From assembly GCA_963664665.2 (NCBI GenBank), contig CAXXMH010000004.1:868001-932000 (forward strand): DNA of 64,000 nt, read 5' to 3'. The stretch comes from Bin55 sp963664665 (GTDB taxonomy: Bacteria > Pseudomonadota > Gammaproteobacteria > Pseudomonadales > Azotimanducaceae). Made by a program: the position numbers and the translations under genes. The notes under the pieces were generated by a model. The model saw only the letters and a list, made by a program, of their open reading frames with translations, had not been told where the DNA came from and did not search any database. Positions 17,077-26,726 of the stretch are shown in pieces (positions within the stretch are counted from its first letter, which is position 1; every line of letters begins with the position of its first letter).

Positions 17077-19014
17077 CTAATTCGCGGCAGAGACCGCCTG
17101 GACTTCACCTTTACCGCTGCCAATGTGTTCGTCGAGGAATGCGAGTTGACGACCATACAAATCCATGATCGTGTCGCGACCAAACCAACTGTGCCCCTGG
17201 TTTCCTTTGTAGTGGGTCACGACCTGCTTACCTACCTTGTCGAACGCTTCCTTCATGCGGTGATAGTGTTCGGGCGGCGTCCGTCGATCTTGACCACCAT
17301 GGATTAACATGACATCAGCTTTTACGTCTCCCGCTACATGGATAACGGAAATGGCGTCACGTTCTTCCTGCGTCCGCCCCATGGTTTGGCGAATTTGCTT
17401 TACCAAGGCCACGCGTCTCGCAATATCTCCAATTCGTAACGTCAATACGGGGTCATAAAGTCCAGATTGGCCGATCGCACATTGGTACAGGTCGGGTTCT
17501 TTGGCTGCGCCCATGATTGCCGCATATGCTCCGTAACTTCCGCCCATGATGCAAATGCGGTCCTTATCGGCTATGCCTTGTTGAATGGCCCAAAGTGTTG
17601 CGTCAGTTACGTCGTCCTGCATTTTGCCACCATATTCGCGGAACCCGGCTTTGACGAATTCAATTCCACGACCTCCTGAGCCGCGGAAATTCACCTGTAG
17701 AACGTGATATCCACGCGATGCCAAGACTTGCACCCGCCCATTGAGTCCCCACGAATCTCGCACGTTTAACGGTCCGCCGTGCACTTCTACCACCATGGGA
17801 CCTGGTTTCGGCGTGTCTTTCCTCGAAGTGAGGTAACCGAAAATCGTCATGTCGTCGCGTGCGGTGAAAAGGAAAGGTTCCACAGGAGCGAGGTCGTCAG
17901 AATTCATACCAATTTCTTCCGCACGATTCGTGATTTGATCGATCGATCCTTTATCAGCATCCAAAATCACGATGTCTGGGAGTGAATTTGCGGCACTCAC
18001 ATTAGCGATAACCAATTTGTGATCGAATGAGTAACTAGCGATCGAAACCGTGCTTTCAGGAAACTGGAGACGAATCATCTTATGTGCTTGTGCAAGAGGG
18101 TGCGACGGATTGAGGTACATCATGCGCGGGAAGTGGTGATTGATTGATAATCCCCAGACATTACCAGTCTGATCTCCGACAGGCCCGCCGATATCAAAAG
18201 TATCGTCCATGTAGACTTTTGAATATTCGCCGGTGACACGGTTGTATATACCCAGCGCTGCTACACCTTTTGGATTCCGTGTATCTCTCGTGAAGTACTC
18301 ATCAGGTTTATATGCAGCTCTTATAGGTGACCATCCTTTCTGATCGAAAGCTCTTCGTGTCAGGAGTTTCCATTCACCATTAGCTGTTCGTTCATGCACA
18401 AGTGTCTCTGCATCATCGTTATTACCGACGTGAAAAGCGACATCTTGTAGGTCTGGCGTTAGTACAAATCCACCACCGAGCGCAGGCGCTCTCGCTATCT
18501 TTGCGGAAACAGCTCCTGAAAGTAGATGCATTTTGTAGAGTTCTGCGTATCTGCCTTGAGTGTGACTGATCAATACATGCTCAGGATCTTCGGGAAGCAT
18601 GCTGTAAATGCCGCCACCACGTTCTCTCTGAGCAAATAGATCGATCGTCTGGCCAGTCTCTACCACGACCTTCATGATGCCGCCCGTCGGAAAATAAGCT
18701 TCCTCGTTTGGTACCTTTCTAGACGGTGTAACAAGAACGGTGTCGTCGCCTGCCCACGTTATGCTCGAGATTCGTTGCTTGTCTGGCATCACAAATGACA
18801 CGACGCGCTCTCCGGTAACGCGGTTTAGGACTTGTAGTTTGTTCTCCTGCTCGTCGCCGTCACCCACGAGTAAAGATGCCGCGAGATAGGTCCCATTTGG
18901 CGAAATGTTCACCGTCTGCATATCGAACGGTTCGAAGAATTTCCAAAGCGGGATAGGTTCCGCCAAGGATGGCACTGCAAGAAGTAAGGTGCAGAGGATT
19001 GTCAATTTACGCAT
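17077..19014 (-). CDS. Exported S9 family (acylaminoacyl peptidase/DPP-like) serine peptidase
   Basis: A 645-residue product with a clear signal peptide (MRKLTILCTLLLAVPSLAEP), a beta-propeller region with weak WD-like repeats to about residue 380, and a C-terminal hydrolase domain. The catalytic residues are Ser in GGSYGAYAA, Asp in GGQDRRTPPEH and His in NQGHSWFG. HGGPLNVRDSWG is the oxyanion-region motif of this S9C-like group. It is probably periplasmic and degrades peptides. No operon partner is evident; it is divergent from alaS and convergent with recX. Confidence 0.9.
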   Translation of the reverse strand: MRKLTILCTLLLAVPSLAEPIPLWKFFEPFDMQTVNISPNGTYLAASLLVGDGDEQENKLQVLNRVTGERVVSFVMPDKQRISSITWAGDDTVLVTPSRKVPNEEAYFPTGGIMKVVVETGQTIDLFAQRERGGGIYSMLPEDPEHVLISHTQGRYAELYKMHLLSGAVSAKIARAPALGGGFVLTPDLQDVAFHVGNNDDAETLVHERTANGEWKLLTRRAFDQKGWSPIRAAYKPDEYFTRDTRNPKGVAALGIYNRVTGEYSKVYMDDTFDIGGPVGDQTGNVWGLSINHHFPRMMYLNPSHPLAQAHKMIRLQFPESTVSIASYSFDHKLVIANVSAANSLPDIVILDADKGSIDQITNRAEEIGMNSDDLAPVEPFLFTARDDMTIFGYLTSRKDTPKPGPMVVEVHGGPLNVRDSWGLNGRVQVLASRGYHVLQVNFRGSGGRGIEFVKAGFREYGGKMQDDVTDATLWAIQQGIADKDRICIMGGSYGAYAAIMGAAKEPDLYQCAIGQSGLYDPVLTLRIGDIARRVALVKQIRQTMGRTQEERDAISVIHVAGDVKADVMLIHGGQDRRTPPEHYHRMKEAFDKVGKQVVTHYKGNQGHSWFGRDTIMDLYGRQLAFLDEHIGSGKGEVQAVSAAN

Positions 19015-19360
19015 GACATTGCTCCCACGATGGGGTTGGAATGCCTACTAGGTCTACCGATAAGACCTGTCGCGCGATAGCGTGCGGCTGCTACCGTCCG
19101 AGGCCGCCTTATGCCATAGTGTCTAGCGGCGGTATGGCAAGATACTACACGTAGCGCGAACGAATTGCAAGTATGCGAGGTGAGCGAAGGATCTTAGAGG
19201 AGGAGAAGTTAGCATCGAATTGAACGAGCATGCTTCGATAGCATCGTACGCAACTTTGGACTGCACATTGCTATAAGAAACTTGGAGTATTACAACGAAT
19301 TCGAAAATTGTGGATTCCGCTTCGTTCCTATAATTCCGCGCCTTCCAACACCCCAGAACC
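19015..19360 (+). other. Intergenic region between the S9 peptidase and alaS
   Basis: No gene is supported here. Three inverted repeats are visible: AGGTCT at 19050-19055 with AGACCT at 19063-19068, just upstream of the peptidase start; TGCCATA at 19112-19118 with TATGGCA at 19133-19139; and a looser GC-rich pair around 19085-19107. They could be regulatory hairpins or operators for the divergent genes. I could not settle on a promoter for alaS; TATAAG near 19272 is a weak -10 candidate. Confidence 0.4.
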
Positions 19361-21982
19361 ATGGATACGGCCGAGATACGCTCGACCTATTTGGCACATT
19401 TCGCCAATCGTGGACATCGGGTGGTCTCCTCCGCACCGCTAATCCCGAGCGACGATCCCACGATCCTATTTACCGTCGCGGGTATGGTGCAGTTCAAAGA
19501 TGCTCTCACCGGCGCGGAAACGTTGCCATATTCCCGCGCGACCTCGTGTCAGCGGTGTGTCCGCGCGGGCGGAAAGCACAACGACCTTGAGAATGTTGGC
19601 TATACAGCTCGGCACCACACCTTCTTCGAAATGCTTGGAAATTTCAGTTTCGGCGACTATTTCAAGGAGGAAGCGATTGAATGGGCATGGGAGTATGTGT
19701 CTGACGTCATCGGTTTGGACAAAGACCGTTTATGGATCACGGTGCACCCGACGGACGATGAAGCTCATAGACTCTGGACTGACAAAATAGGAATCGATCC
19801 ATCCCGAGTAGTCTCGCACGAGGAGAACTTTTGGGCGATGGGTGATACGGGTCCGTGTGGTCCCTGTAGTGAGATCTTCTACGACCAAGGTCCTTCAATC
19901 GAAGGCGGACCGCCTGGATCAAAAGATGAAGATGGCGATCGGTTCCTCGAAATATGGAATCTCGTCTTTCCACAGTTTGAACGTCAGCCTGATGGAGAGC
20001 TTGAGCCGCTTGCTAAACCTGGCGTCGATACGGGGCTTGGACTTGAGCGACTTGCCGCAGTGACGCAGGGCGTCGATAGCGGTTATGGGACTGATTTATT
20101 TGCACCGATCTTCAAGCAGCTGTCCGGCATTGTCACACAGAAAAACGGCATCGATATTGTTGCCACACCCTCGTGTCGCGTTGTCGCTGATCACGTGAGA
20201 TCTGCGTCGTTCTTAATCAGTGACGGCATTCTGCCTGATCGAGAGGGTCGGGGGTACGTGCTACGTCGCATCATTCGACGCGCATTGCGCCACGGACACA
20301 AGCTCGGCATTGACGAGCCGTTCTTTCATACACTCGTGCAGCCTCTCGTCGAATCTATGGGTGATGCGTATCCGGAGCTTTCGACCTCGCAGGATCGTAT
20401 CACTAAAGCGCTCTTAGATGAAGAAATCAAATTCGGTGAAACCATGCAACGGGGCATGGAACTGCTTGACGATGCGCTGAAAGATCTATCGGGTACCACC
20501 TTGCCTGGTGATGTCGTGTTCAAACTCTACGATACGTACGGATTTCCAGTAGACCTTACTGCGGATATCGCGCGCGAGCACGGGTTGACTGTTGATCAGT
20601 CACGGTTTGATCATCTCATGGGCGAGCAGCAGGAACGTGCACGCGCAGCGGGTCAATTTCAAAACGTCGCAACCTCGGAAATATCGATCGAAGGCGTGGT
20701 TGATTTTGTGGGGTACGAACGGCTCGACGGCGAATCCGAGATTACCCAGGTCCTAGTTGCTCGAGATGGGCAGCTTGTAGCAAGTGACGTTCTAAACGAA
20801 CAAGATGAAGGCGCGATCGTTTTAAACCAAACGGCGTTTTATGGCGAGGCTGGTGGTCAGGTCGGTGATGTCGGTGAGATTTTGAACGGTGGTTCGCGGT
20901 TCACGGTCACGAATGTCACTCGTTCAAACGAGCAGTTTGTTCATCATGGTCAGGTTCAAAGTGGCTCGTTTTCTACAGCGAAAACCGTGCGCTGTGAAGT
21001 GAATCATGTGCATCGTCAAGATGTCGCGAGAAACCACTCAGCGACGCACTTGCTGCACGCCGCACTAAAAAGCGTTCTTGGTATCCATGTACAACAAAGG
21101 GGTTCGCTGGTTGAGGCGTCACGATTACGGTTTGACTTCTCGCACGACCAGCCGCTTTCGTTGCAGGAACGAGAGATCATCGAAGATGCCGTAAACGAGC
21201 AAGTACTCAGGAACGAGGTCGTAGATACAAAGATCCTGCCATACGATGATGCCATCGAGAGTGGAGCGGTCGCGCTCTTCGGCGAAAATTATGGTGACGA
21301 TGTGCGCGTATTGACCATGGGCGATGGGTTTTCCGTTGAACTTTGCGGCGGCACGCATGTCGCGCGTCTCGGCGAAATTGGCTTGTTCAAGATAACCTCA
21401 GAATCTGGAATCGCTGCAGGAATTCGACGCGTCGAAGCAATCACAGGTCGTAAGGCGTACGAGCGATTTCGTGAAAACGAATCGTTGCTGCGAGACGTTG
21501 GTGTGCAAGTCGCTGCTTCGGGCGATCAATTGTCGAAACGCGTTGAGCAGTTGGTGATCGAGCGCAAAGCGTTACAGAAGAAACTTGACGAAGCGCTGTC
21601 ACTGAATCTAAGGGACGTCGGTTCAGAGCTAGTTGAGAGCGCGCAGGTCATCGGTGAAGTCAAGCTAATTGCAGCGGTTGTTGACGGTACTGCGGACACG
21701 ATGATGGCAAGTTTTGACGACCTTAGGAGTCGGGTAGATAACTGCGTTGTTGTGCTCGCGGTTGCGGGCGGCGCCAAGTGTCAGTTAGTTTGTGGAGTAT
21801 CCAACGCGTTGACTAAGGCCGTGAACTCAAACGACGTAATCGCACAGCTGAGTACTCATGCTGCTATCCGAGGCGGTGGAAAGCCGACTATGGCACGCGC
21901 GGGTGGAACTGCTTCTTCCGAGGAGCTTGAACGTGGATTCGCATCACTTCCTGAGTGGCTCGCAACACAGCTGAAGGTATGA
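19361..21982 (+). CDS. alaS: Alanyl-tRNA synthetase
   Basis: Charges tRNA-Ala. The 873-residue protein starts with the class II catalytic domain (IRSTYLAHFANRGHRVVSSAPLIPSDDPT, split over the motif; motif 2 near RCVRAGGKHNDLENVG), then the tRNA-recognition helices, an editing domain with the zinc-binding HSATH and CGGTH motifs, and a C-terminal C-Ala/DHH-like domain with GGGKPTMARAGG. ATG at 19361. Its stop overlaps the lysC start by 4 bp, and the order alaS-lysC-csrA-tRNAs is common in gammaproteobacteria. Confidence 0.98.
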   Translation: MDTAEIRSTYLAHFANRGHRVVSSAPLIPSDDPTILFTVAGMVQFKDALTGAETLPYSRATSCQRCVRAGGKHNDLENVGYTARHHTFFEMLGNFSFGDYFKEEAIEWAWEYVSDVIGLDKDRLWITVHPTDDEAHRLWTDKIGIDPSRVVSHEENFWAMGDTGPCGPCSEIFYDQGPSIEGGPPGSKDEDGDRFLEIWNLVFPQFERQPDGELEPLAKPGVDTGLGLERLAAVTQGVDSGYGTDLFAPIFKQLSGIVTQKNGIDIVATPSCRVVADHVRSASFLISDGILPDREGRGYVLRRIIRRALRHGHKLGIDEPFFHTLVQPLVESMGDAYPELSTSQDRITKALLDEEIKFGETMQRGMELLDDALKDLSGTTLPGDVVFKLYDTYGFPVDLTADIAREHGLTVDQSRFDHLMGEQQERARAAGQFQNVATSEISIEGVVDFVGYERLDGESEITQVLVARDGQLVASDVLNEQDEGAIVLNQTAFYGEAGGQVGDVGEILNGGSRFTVTNVTRSNEQFVHHGQVQSGSFSTAKTVRCEVNHVHRQDVARNHSATHLLHAALKSVLGIHVQQRGSLVEASRLRFDFSHDQPLSLQEREIIEDAVNEQVLRNEVVDTKILPYDDAIESGAVALFGENYGDDVRVLTMGDGFSVELCGGTHVARLGEIGLFKITSESGIAAGIRRVEAITGRKAYERFRENESLLRDVGVQVAASGDQLSKRVEQLVIERKALQKKLDEALSLNLRDVGSELVESAQVIGEVKLIAAVVDGTADTMMASFDDLRSRVDNCVVVLAVAGGAKCQLVCGVSNALTKAVNSNDVIAQLSTHAAIRGGGKPTMARAGGTASSEELERGFASLPEWLATQLKV

Positions 21983-23196
21983 GCCTACTCGTCCATAAAT
22001 ACGGTGGCACGTCAGTTGGTTCGATCGAGCGTATCGAAGCCGTCGCAGATCGGATTGTTGCTACTCGAAATCTTGGTCACCAGGTTGTGGTCGTGGTTTC
22101 AGCGATGAGTGGCGAGACCAATCGACTGACGGCGCTTGCCCACGAGATCACGGATCGACCATCGCCTCGCGAAATGGACGTCTTGTTGGCTTCTGGTGAG
22201 CAAGTTTCCATCGCGTTACTCGTGATGGCGCTACAGAAGAGAGGCGTCGACGCACAGTCTTTTCTAGGCGATCAGATTCCATTCAAGACCGACAATGGTC
22301 ACCAACGCGCTCGCATTGAGTACGTTGAAGCAAAGAACCTAATGAGTGTGGTCGAACGCGGCGCAGTTCCAGTTGTCGCGGGATTCCAAGGAGTCAACGA
22401 CGTCGGTGACATCACGACGATTGGACGAGGCGGTTCGGATACCTCCGCGGTAGCGGTGGCTCATGCGGTAGAAGCGGCAGAATGCCTCATTTACACGGAT
22501 GTCGACGGTGTTTACACGGCCGATCCAAGAGTCGTCGACAAGGCGACTAAGATGGCAAACGTCGAATTCGAAGAAATGCTCGAAATGGCAAGTCTTGGTG
22601 CGAAGGTCTTGCATACACGTGCTGTGGAATTCGCGCACAAGCATGACGTACCCATGCGGGTGCTCTCAAGTTTTGAAGATGGGGAAGGTACTTTGATCAA
22701 CTCCGGCGCAGATCATATGGAGAAGCCGTTAGTTTCAGCGGTTACGCATGAGCGAGACGAAGCGAAACTCACGGTGCTTCGAGTTGATGACGTACCTGGA
22801 ATCGCGTGGAAGATCTTGGGTCCGATCGGAGCTGCGAACATTGCCGTAGACATGATCGTCCAGAATACGAGTGTTGACGGCTTTACAGACTTTTCTTTCA
22901 CGGTAAAACGAGCTGATTTCGTTCGTGCCAAAGACCTACTTGAGGCATCATTGAAGGAAAACGGGTTCAGTGAGTGTGAAGTAGCTGGAGACGATGCGAT
23001 TGCGAAAGTCACGATCGTAGGTGTTGGCATGCGATCTCACGCTGGCGTAGCAACGAAGATGTTTGAGACCTTAGCGAATGAAAACATCAACATCATGATG
23101 ATTTCGACGTCCGAGATCAAAATCTCTGTCGTCATTGAGGAACGTTACGTCGAATTAGCCGTTCGTAGCCTCCATGGTGCATTCGCTTTAGGTTAA
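21979..23196 (+). CDS. lysC: Aspartokinase
   Basis: Phosphorylates aspartate, the first step to lysine, methionine, threonine and diaminopimelate. The 405-residue monofunctional form begins with the kinase motif VHKYGGTSVGS and contains FQGVNDVGDITTIGRGGSDTS (shared substrate-binding stretch, split here). Two ACT domains follow from about residue 265, with VPGIAWKILGPIGAANIAVDMI and VGVGMRSHAGVATKMFETL split between them. The ATG at 21979 overlaps the alaS stop; a longer frame from 21955 lies inside alaS. Confidence 0.97.
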   Translation: MSLLVHKYGGTSVGSIERIEAVADRIVATRNLGHQVVVVVSAMSGETNRLTALAHEITDRPSPREMDVLLASGEQVSIALLVMALQKRGVDAQSFLGDQIPFKTDNGHQRARIEYVEAKNLMSVVERGAVPVVAGFQGVNDVGDITTIGRGGSDTSAVAVAHAVEAAECLIYTDVDGVYTADPRVVDKATKMANVEFEEMLEMASLGAKVLHTRAVEFAHKHDVPMRVLSSFEDGEGTLINSGADHMEKPLVSAVTHERDEAKLTVLRVDDVPGIAWKILGPIGAANIAVDMIVQNTSVDGFTDFSFTVKRADFVRAKDLLEASLKENGFSECEVAGDDAIAKVTIVGVGMRSHAGVATKMFETLANENINIMMISTSEIKISVVIEERYVELAVRSLHGAFALG

Positions 23197-23310
23197 TAGA
23201 AATGAGATTTGAGAGTTTGATCGAGTTGCAGGGTCAGTTTGCATGAAATAGTCGTGCTGAACGATATCATGTTAATATGTTCAGTATAAATCGATCAAGT
23301 CACTAACAAC

Positions 23311-23338
23311 TTGAGTTTTTATTAGATTGTCATAAGAT
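23311..23338 (+). promoter_or_regulatory. Candidate sigma70 promoter of csrA
   Basis: TTGAGT at 23311-23316 and TAAGAT at 23333-23338 are separated by 16 bp in an AT-rich patch, 70 bp upstream of the csrA ATG. It is the best-looking promoter in the lysC-csrA gap, but the hexamers match consensus at only four positions each. Confidence 0.35.
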
Positions 23339-23408
23339 TTCTAGGCTAGGTGGGTGGCCATGTAGGCTCCCATGCAGAGTAGCAGTTAGAATCAAGGGAA
23401 GGGTTCGA

Positions 23409-23603
23409 ATGCTCATCTTAACTCGGCGAGTCGGCGAGTCCGTCCGCATCGGTAACGACATCAAAATTTCAGTCCTAAACGTCCGCAAAAATCAAGTGCG
23501 GATTGGATTTGAGGCGCCAGGTGATCATCCTGTATATCGTGAAGAAATATGGGAAAAGAAGCATCAAGATGTGGACGATACAGAAATGGATGCGGTTACG
23601 TAG
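23409..23603 (+). CDS. csrA: Carbon storage regulator CsrA
   Basis: An RNA-binding global post-transcriptional regulator recognising GGA motifs in mRNA leaders. The 64-residue sequence starts MLILTRRVGESVRIGNDI, has the strand NQVRIGFEAP and retains the RNA-contacting Arg in YREEIW (more often HREEIY). The Shine-Dalgarno GGGAAGGG lies about 4 bp before the ATG. Genes for tRNA-Arg and tRNA-Ser follow, as in Enterobacteria where csrA precedes the serV-argV cluster. The C-terminal tail (DVDDTEMDAVT) is acidic and not conserved. Confidence 0.97.
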   Translation: MLILTRRVGESVRIGNDIKISVLNVRKNQVRIGFEAPGDHPVYREEIWEKKHQDVDDTEMDAVT

Positions 23604-23678
23604 TCGATACGACGCCACCCATTAATTCAACTCGCTATCATTTGCCCTCGACGGCAAGTATCGGCTGTCGATTCGATA

Positions 23679-23755
23679 GCACCAGTGGCCAAATTGGATA
23701 AGGCACTAGTCTACGAAACTAGCGACTACAGGTTCGAATCCTGTCTGGTGCGCCA
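23679..23755 (+). tRNA. tRNA-Arg (anticodon ACG)
   Basis: A complete cloverleaf of 77 nt: acceptor GCACCAG pairs with CTGGTGC, the anticodon stem CTAGT/ACTAG encloses loop CTACGAA with anticodon ACG (A34 expected to be inosine), and the T arm is ACAGG-TTCGAAT-CCTGT. Discriminator G and an encoded CCA are present. It lies 75 bp after csrA and is followed 1 bp later by tRNA-Ser. Confidence 0.97.
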
Positions 23756-23756
23756 T

Positions 23757-23845
23757 GGAGAGGTGGCCGAGAGGTCGAAGGCGCTCCCCTGCTAAGGGAG
23801 TATAGGTATCCCCTATCGAGGGTTCGAATCCCTCCCTCTCCGCCA
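23757..23845 (+). tRNA. tRNA-Ser (anticodon GCT)
   Basis: An 89-nt class II tRNA. Acceptor GGAGAGG pairs with CCTCTCC, the anticodon stem CTCCC/GGGAG has loop CTGCTAA with anticodon GCT, and a long variable arm contains the hairpin ATAGG/CCTAT. The T arm is GAGGG-TTCGAAT-CCCTC, with G discriminator and encoded CCA. It is in tandem with tRNA-Arg and likely processed from one transcript. Confidence 0.97.
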
Positions 23846-24108
23846 ATTAAGCGAAGGTCCCTACCGGGGACATGGTTTACACTTTTCATAGTCCGACGGT
23901 GAACGGATTCCAGGTTGACTTAAGCCTGGTTCATCCTGATCGAAGAATCCACGTTCATACGTTAGGAAGCTGGCGAACCACACGGAGTTGGCGCCCGCGC
24001 AGAGGGAATGAAGAGAAAGGTGACTATGCGATTTTCGGCTGATTCGAGATCCAATTTAGATATAGCCTATTTGGCTTCTGGGCGACTTTCGACCTGGTGC
24101 GAATTCAC

Positions 24109-24588
24109 ATGATCATTCCTATCAAGTACGGTCTAATGCTCGGTGTCATTGTTGCTGTCATGGGTTTCGCGCTCGGGACGCTCGGTCTCCACACTAACGA
24201 GATAGCTACTATTGGATTCGTCATCGCGGCGATCTTCATCAATACGGTAGTCGTGGTCCTTGCGGTGAGACGGTTAGCGCCGGAATCGAATTGGTCTCAG
24301 CAAGTTGGCAACGGGCTTGTGCTCGGGCTGGTCGGCGCGGTGATCATTTTTCTCGGCTCTTGGGTTATGACTTCGTTTGTTCTTCCAAATTACTACGCGG
24401 ATTTCGCCGAAGCCGCACGAACGAGAGCAATAGCGAGTGGTCTATCACCCGAAGAAATCGAGGCGGCGGTTGCGATGGTCACAGGTACGCCCGTGGGTTC
24501 CGCGTTCCAGGGGGCGCTGGGTACCGTGATTACGAGTGTCGTGGTTGCCGGAATTGCTGGGATCTTCAACCGTGCCGGGAAGAGTTGA
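24109..24588 (+). CDS. Small integral membrane protein, DUF4199-like
   Basis: 159 residues with four predicted membrane segments: about residues 6-26, 32-52, 68-92 and 132-152. A polar stretch between the last two (FVLPNYYADFAEAARTRAIA region, followed by SGLSPEEIEAAVAMV) resembles the loop of DUF4199 proteins, which have no established function. ATG at 24109 gives a short hydrophilic N-terminus; a GTG at 24097 is also in frame. No clear Shine-Dalgarno is present. It marks the start of an accessory stretch after the tRNAs. Confidence 0.6.
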   Translation: MIIPIKYGLMLGVIVAVMGFALGTLGLHTNEIATIGFVIAAIFINTVVVVLAVRRLAPESNWSQQVGNGLVLGLVGAVIIFLGSWVMTSFVLPNYYADFAEAARTRAIASGLSPEEIEAAVAMVTGTPVGSAFQGALGTVITSVVVAGIAGIFNRAGKS

Positions 24589-25177
24589 AGTTCTACGGTG
24601 GCTTCCTCTACATCGGTAAGAGTCGCATCTAGGAAGGAAAATCTTGGTTACGTACTAGAACGCAATTACGATCGCAGATTTAGTACAGTCCTGTAGCATG
24701 CAGACGGAGATCCGCCATCCGATATTCATATGACACGAACGTGAAATGGCGCATTCGGTTCAGTTGATCATTTCTCCTTATGCACGAAACGCGAAATCGC
24801 AAATTGGCTCATTTGTTACGAATGCGGGATTGGCGGGGAGAGAAGCAAGAAACGAACGACATTATTGAATCAAGATTCCGAGCAATTCGGATGAAGTGCG
24901 TCACTCTTTAGCGAAAAATCTATTTCTCCATTTTGCTTCGGGTGTCGCAGACATATCTGGTCCTTACCGGTCACATGGTGTCGGGAAGAATATCTTGGGC
25001 GCACGGCGCAACATGAGAGGCCAGGGCGAGACGGCGCGACAATGAGCTAGACTGTATTGACGGCAAGCGGTCCTTGATTCTGGTGGTTAGAACCACCTTC
25101 ATATCGTACATTTCCTTAGGCTCTATGCCGCCGATAAAGGGGACATCGTAGTATCGGCCAAAGCGGAGAAGAGCACT
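24589..25177 (+). other. Intergenic region without a recognised gene
   Basis: About 590 bp with no convincing reading frame. Two imperfect direct repeats of about 35 bp are visible near 24727-24765 and 24779-24815 (sharing ATGxCACGAA, GCGAAAT-like cores and a GGCTCA/GGTTCA end). A hairpin GGTGGTT/AACCACC occurs at 25082-25097. The region leads into a GC-rich gene and may be a junction of acquired DNA. Confidence 0.4.
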
Positions 25178-25243
25178 TTGGCCGAACACTTAGCACACAT
25201 ACAATCCACGCCCGAACCACGTTTCGACGCCAGGCGATCAGCC

Positions 25244-26623
25244 ATGCAACTACGCAACACGGACTATCGCCTCGTCGGCCAATGGCCTGCGCGGCTGGTT
25301 CACGCAAGCGGCCGCCATGTCGATGCCGAGCGTGGTCTGCTGCTTGTGCCTTCGTGCCGTGAACGTGACGAGAGTGCGGCTGTTGCGCTCTCCTTCGTGC
25401 GGGTTCCAGCGCGCCAGGACCATGGCGTAGCACCACTGGTCGTGCTCGCCGGCGGTCCCGGTGCGCCTGCCATCGGCGCGTTCGAGACCGGCTTCTTCGA
25501 ACACGTGGAACGGTTCTCCGCAATCTGCGATGTGGTCACTTTCGACCAGCGTGGCGCTAACAGCGCGCTGCCCGATCTCGACAACCCGGTAACGCCGCAC
25601 TACGACTTCGATGCCATCCTCACTCGCGAGACGTTCCTTGATGTACATAGAGCGAGCGCTCAGGAATTGGCGAGGTACTGGCGCCAGCGCAAAGTCGAAC
25701 CCAACGATTACAACACCATCGAAAGCGCTCACGACGTCAACGCCCTGCGCCGCGCGCTTGGCGTACCCAAGGTCAACCTGCACGGCGCGAGCTACGGCTC
25801 TCACTTAGGACTTACCTTCCTCAAATACCATGGCGAGCACGTCGACCGTGCGATTCTGTGCATCGTCGAAGGACTAGACGACACCCATAAGCTACCGGCC
25901 AACACGGATCGGCACTTCAAACATCTGGGTGAGTTGGCACAAACCGATCGCAACCTGAAAGGCCAGTTTCCGGACCTATTCGGGGAGATTGGCGAAATTC
26001 TCGACACATTCGAACGCAAGCCTCAAACCGTCAAGTTCGCGAACGTCGATGCGCGCACACAGGTCGGCAGGTTTGTCTTACAACTCATACTCGGCAATGC
26101 CCTCGGCAGCATCCGAGCCATTCGCGAACTCCCGACGTTTGTTCGGAAACTAGCCAACGGCGACCTGACGACGCTGAAGCGTCGCGTTGAGCGGCAGCTG
26201 ACTGGTTCCGGTATCCACGGCATGATGCTCGCCATGGACTACGCCTCTGGCGCCACCGCCACGCGTCTTCGGCAGATCGAGGCGGAACGCGACACGGCTC
26301 TGCTCGACGATAGTTTTAACCTGCCGTTTCCTTTCGTAGGCGACGCCCTTGGTGTCGAAGACCTAGGCGACGACTTTCGTGCCCCGGTACAAAGCGATGT
26401 GCCGACGCTGTTCTGCGCGGGTACACTGGACGGCCGCACGCCTATCAGCAACGCGCAGGCTGCTCAGCGCGGATTCCCAAATTCGCATCTGATTGTCGTC
26501 GAGGGGGCGACCCACGAGACTCCCGCTCTGCTCTTAGATGCCCAGGTCGACTTCCTGTGCGGAGGCGATCCCGAGGTGGAACGGATGCACCGACCCTTCG
26601 CCTTCAATCCCTACTCCGCATAA
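25244..26623 (+). CDS. Alpha/beta hydrolase, S33 peptidase-like with TAP-like C-terminus
   Basis: The oxyanion region VVLAGGPGAPAIG, the FDQRG motif with Asp-Gln-Arg-Gly, nucleophile HGASYGSHLG, a cap domain, then Asp in CAGTLDGRTP and His in EGATHETP match the proline iminopeptidase/tripeptidyl aminopeptidase (S33) group. No signal peptide is visible. An in-frame TTG at 25178 could extend it by 22 residues. Codon third positions and base content are noticeably richer in G+C than the neighbours, suggesting recent transfer. Substrate unknown. Confidence 0.75.
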   Translation: MQLRNTDYRLVGQWPARLVHASGRHVDAERGLLLVPSCRERDESAAVALSFVRVPARQDHGVAPLVVLAGGPGAPAIGAFETGFFEHVERFSAICDVVTFDQRGANSALPDLDNPVTPHYDFDAILTRETFLDVHRASAQELARYWRQRKVEPNDYNTIESAHDVNALRRALGVPKVNLHGASYGSHLGLTFLKYHGEHVDRAILCIVEGLDDTHKLPANTDRHFKHLGELAQTDRNLKGQFPDLFGEIGEILDTFERKPQTVKFANVDARTQVGRFVLQLILGNALGSIRAIRELPTFVRKLANGDLTTLKRRVERQLTGSGIHGMMLAMDYASGATATRLRQIEAERDTALLDDSFNLPFPFVGDALGVEDLGDDFRAPVQSDVPTLFCAGTLDGRTPISNAQAAQRGFPNSHLIVVEGATHETPALLLDAQVDFLCGGDPEVERMHRPFAFNPYSA

Positions 26624-26726
26624 ACCTCTCGTTACGAGCCGCCGTGATCGTGGTTAGTAGTCGCTTGCCGAGAAGACGGCGTTTCGTCCCGGCGCCAACT
26701 TCTGGCACCTTCCGGCGAACGAACGC

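Noticed and set aside
19123..19362. 79-codon minus-strand frame upstream of alaS
   Set aside because: It covers inverted repeats and the alaS leader and has no protein-like features.
23872..24042. 56-codon frame MVYTFHSPTVNGFQ... after tRNA-Ser
   Set aside because: The Shine-Dalgarno-like GGGGA is only 1 bp from the ATG and the C-terminal part is Arg/Trp-rich without known similarity. The nearby GGGGACATGGTTTACA recalls IS481-type ends, but no transposase follows.
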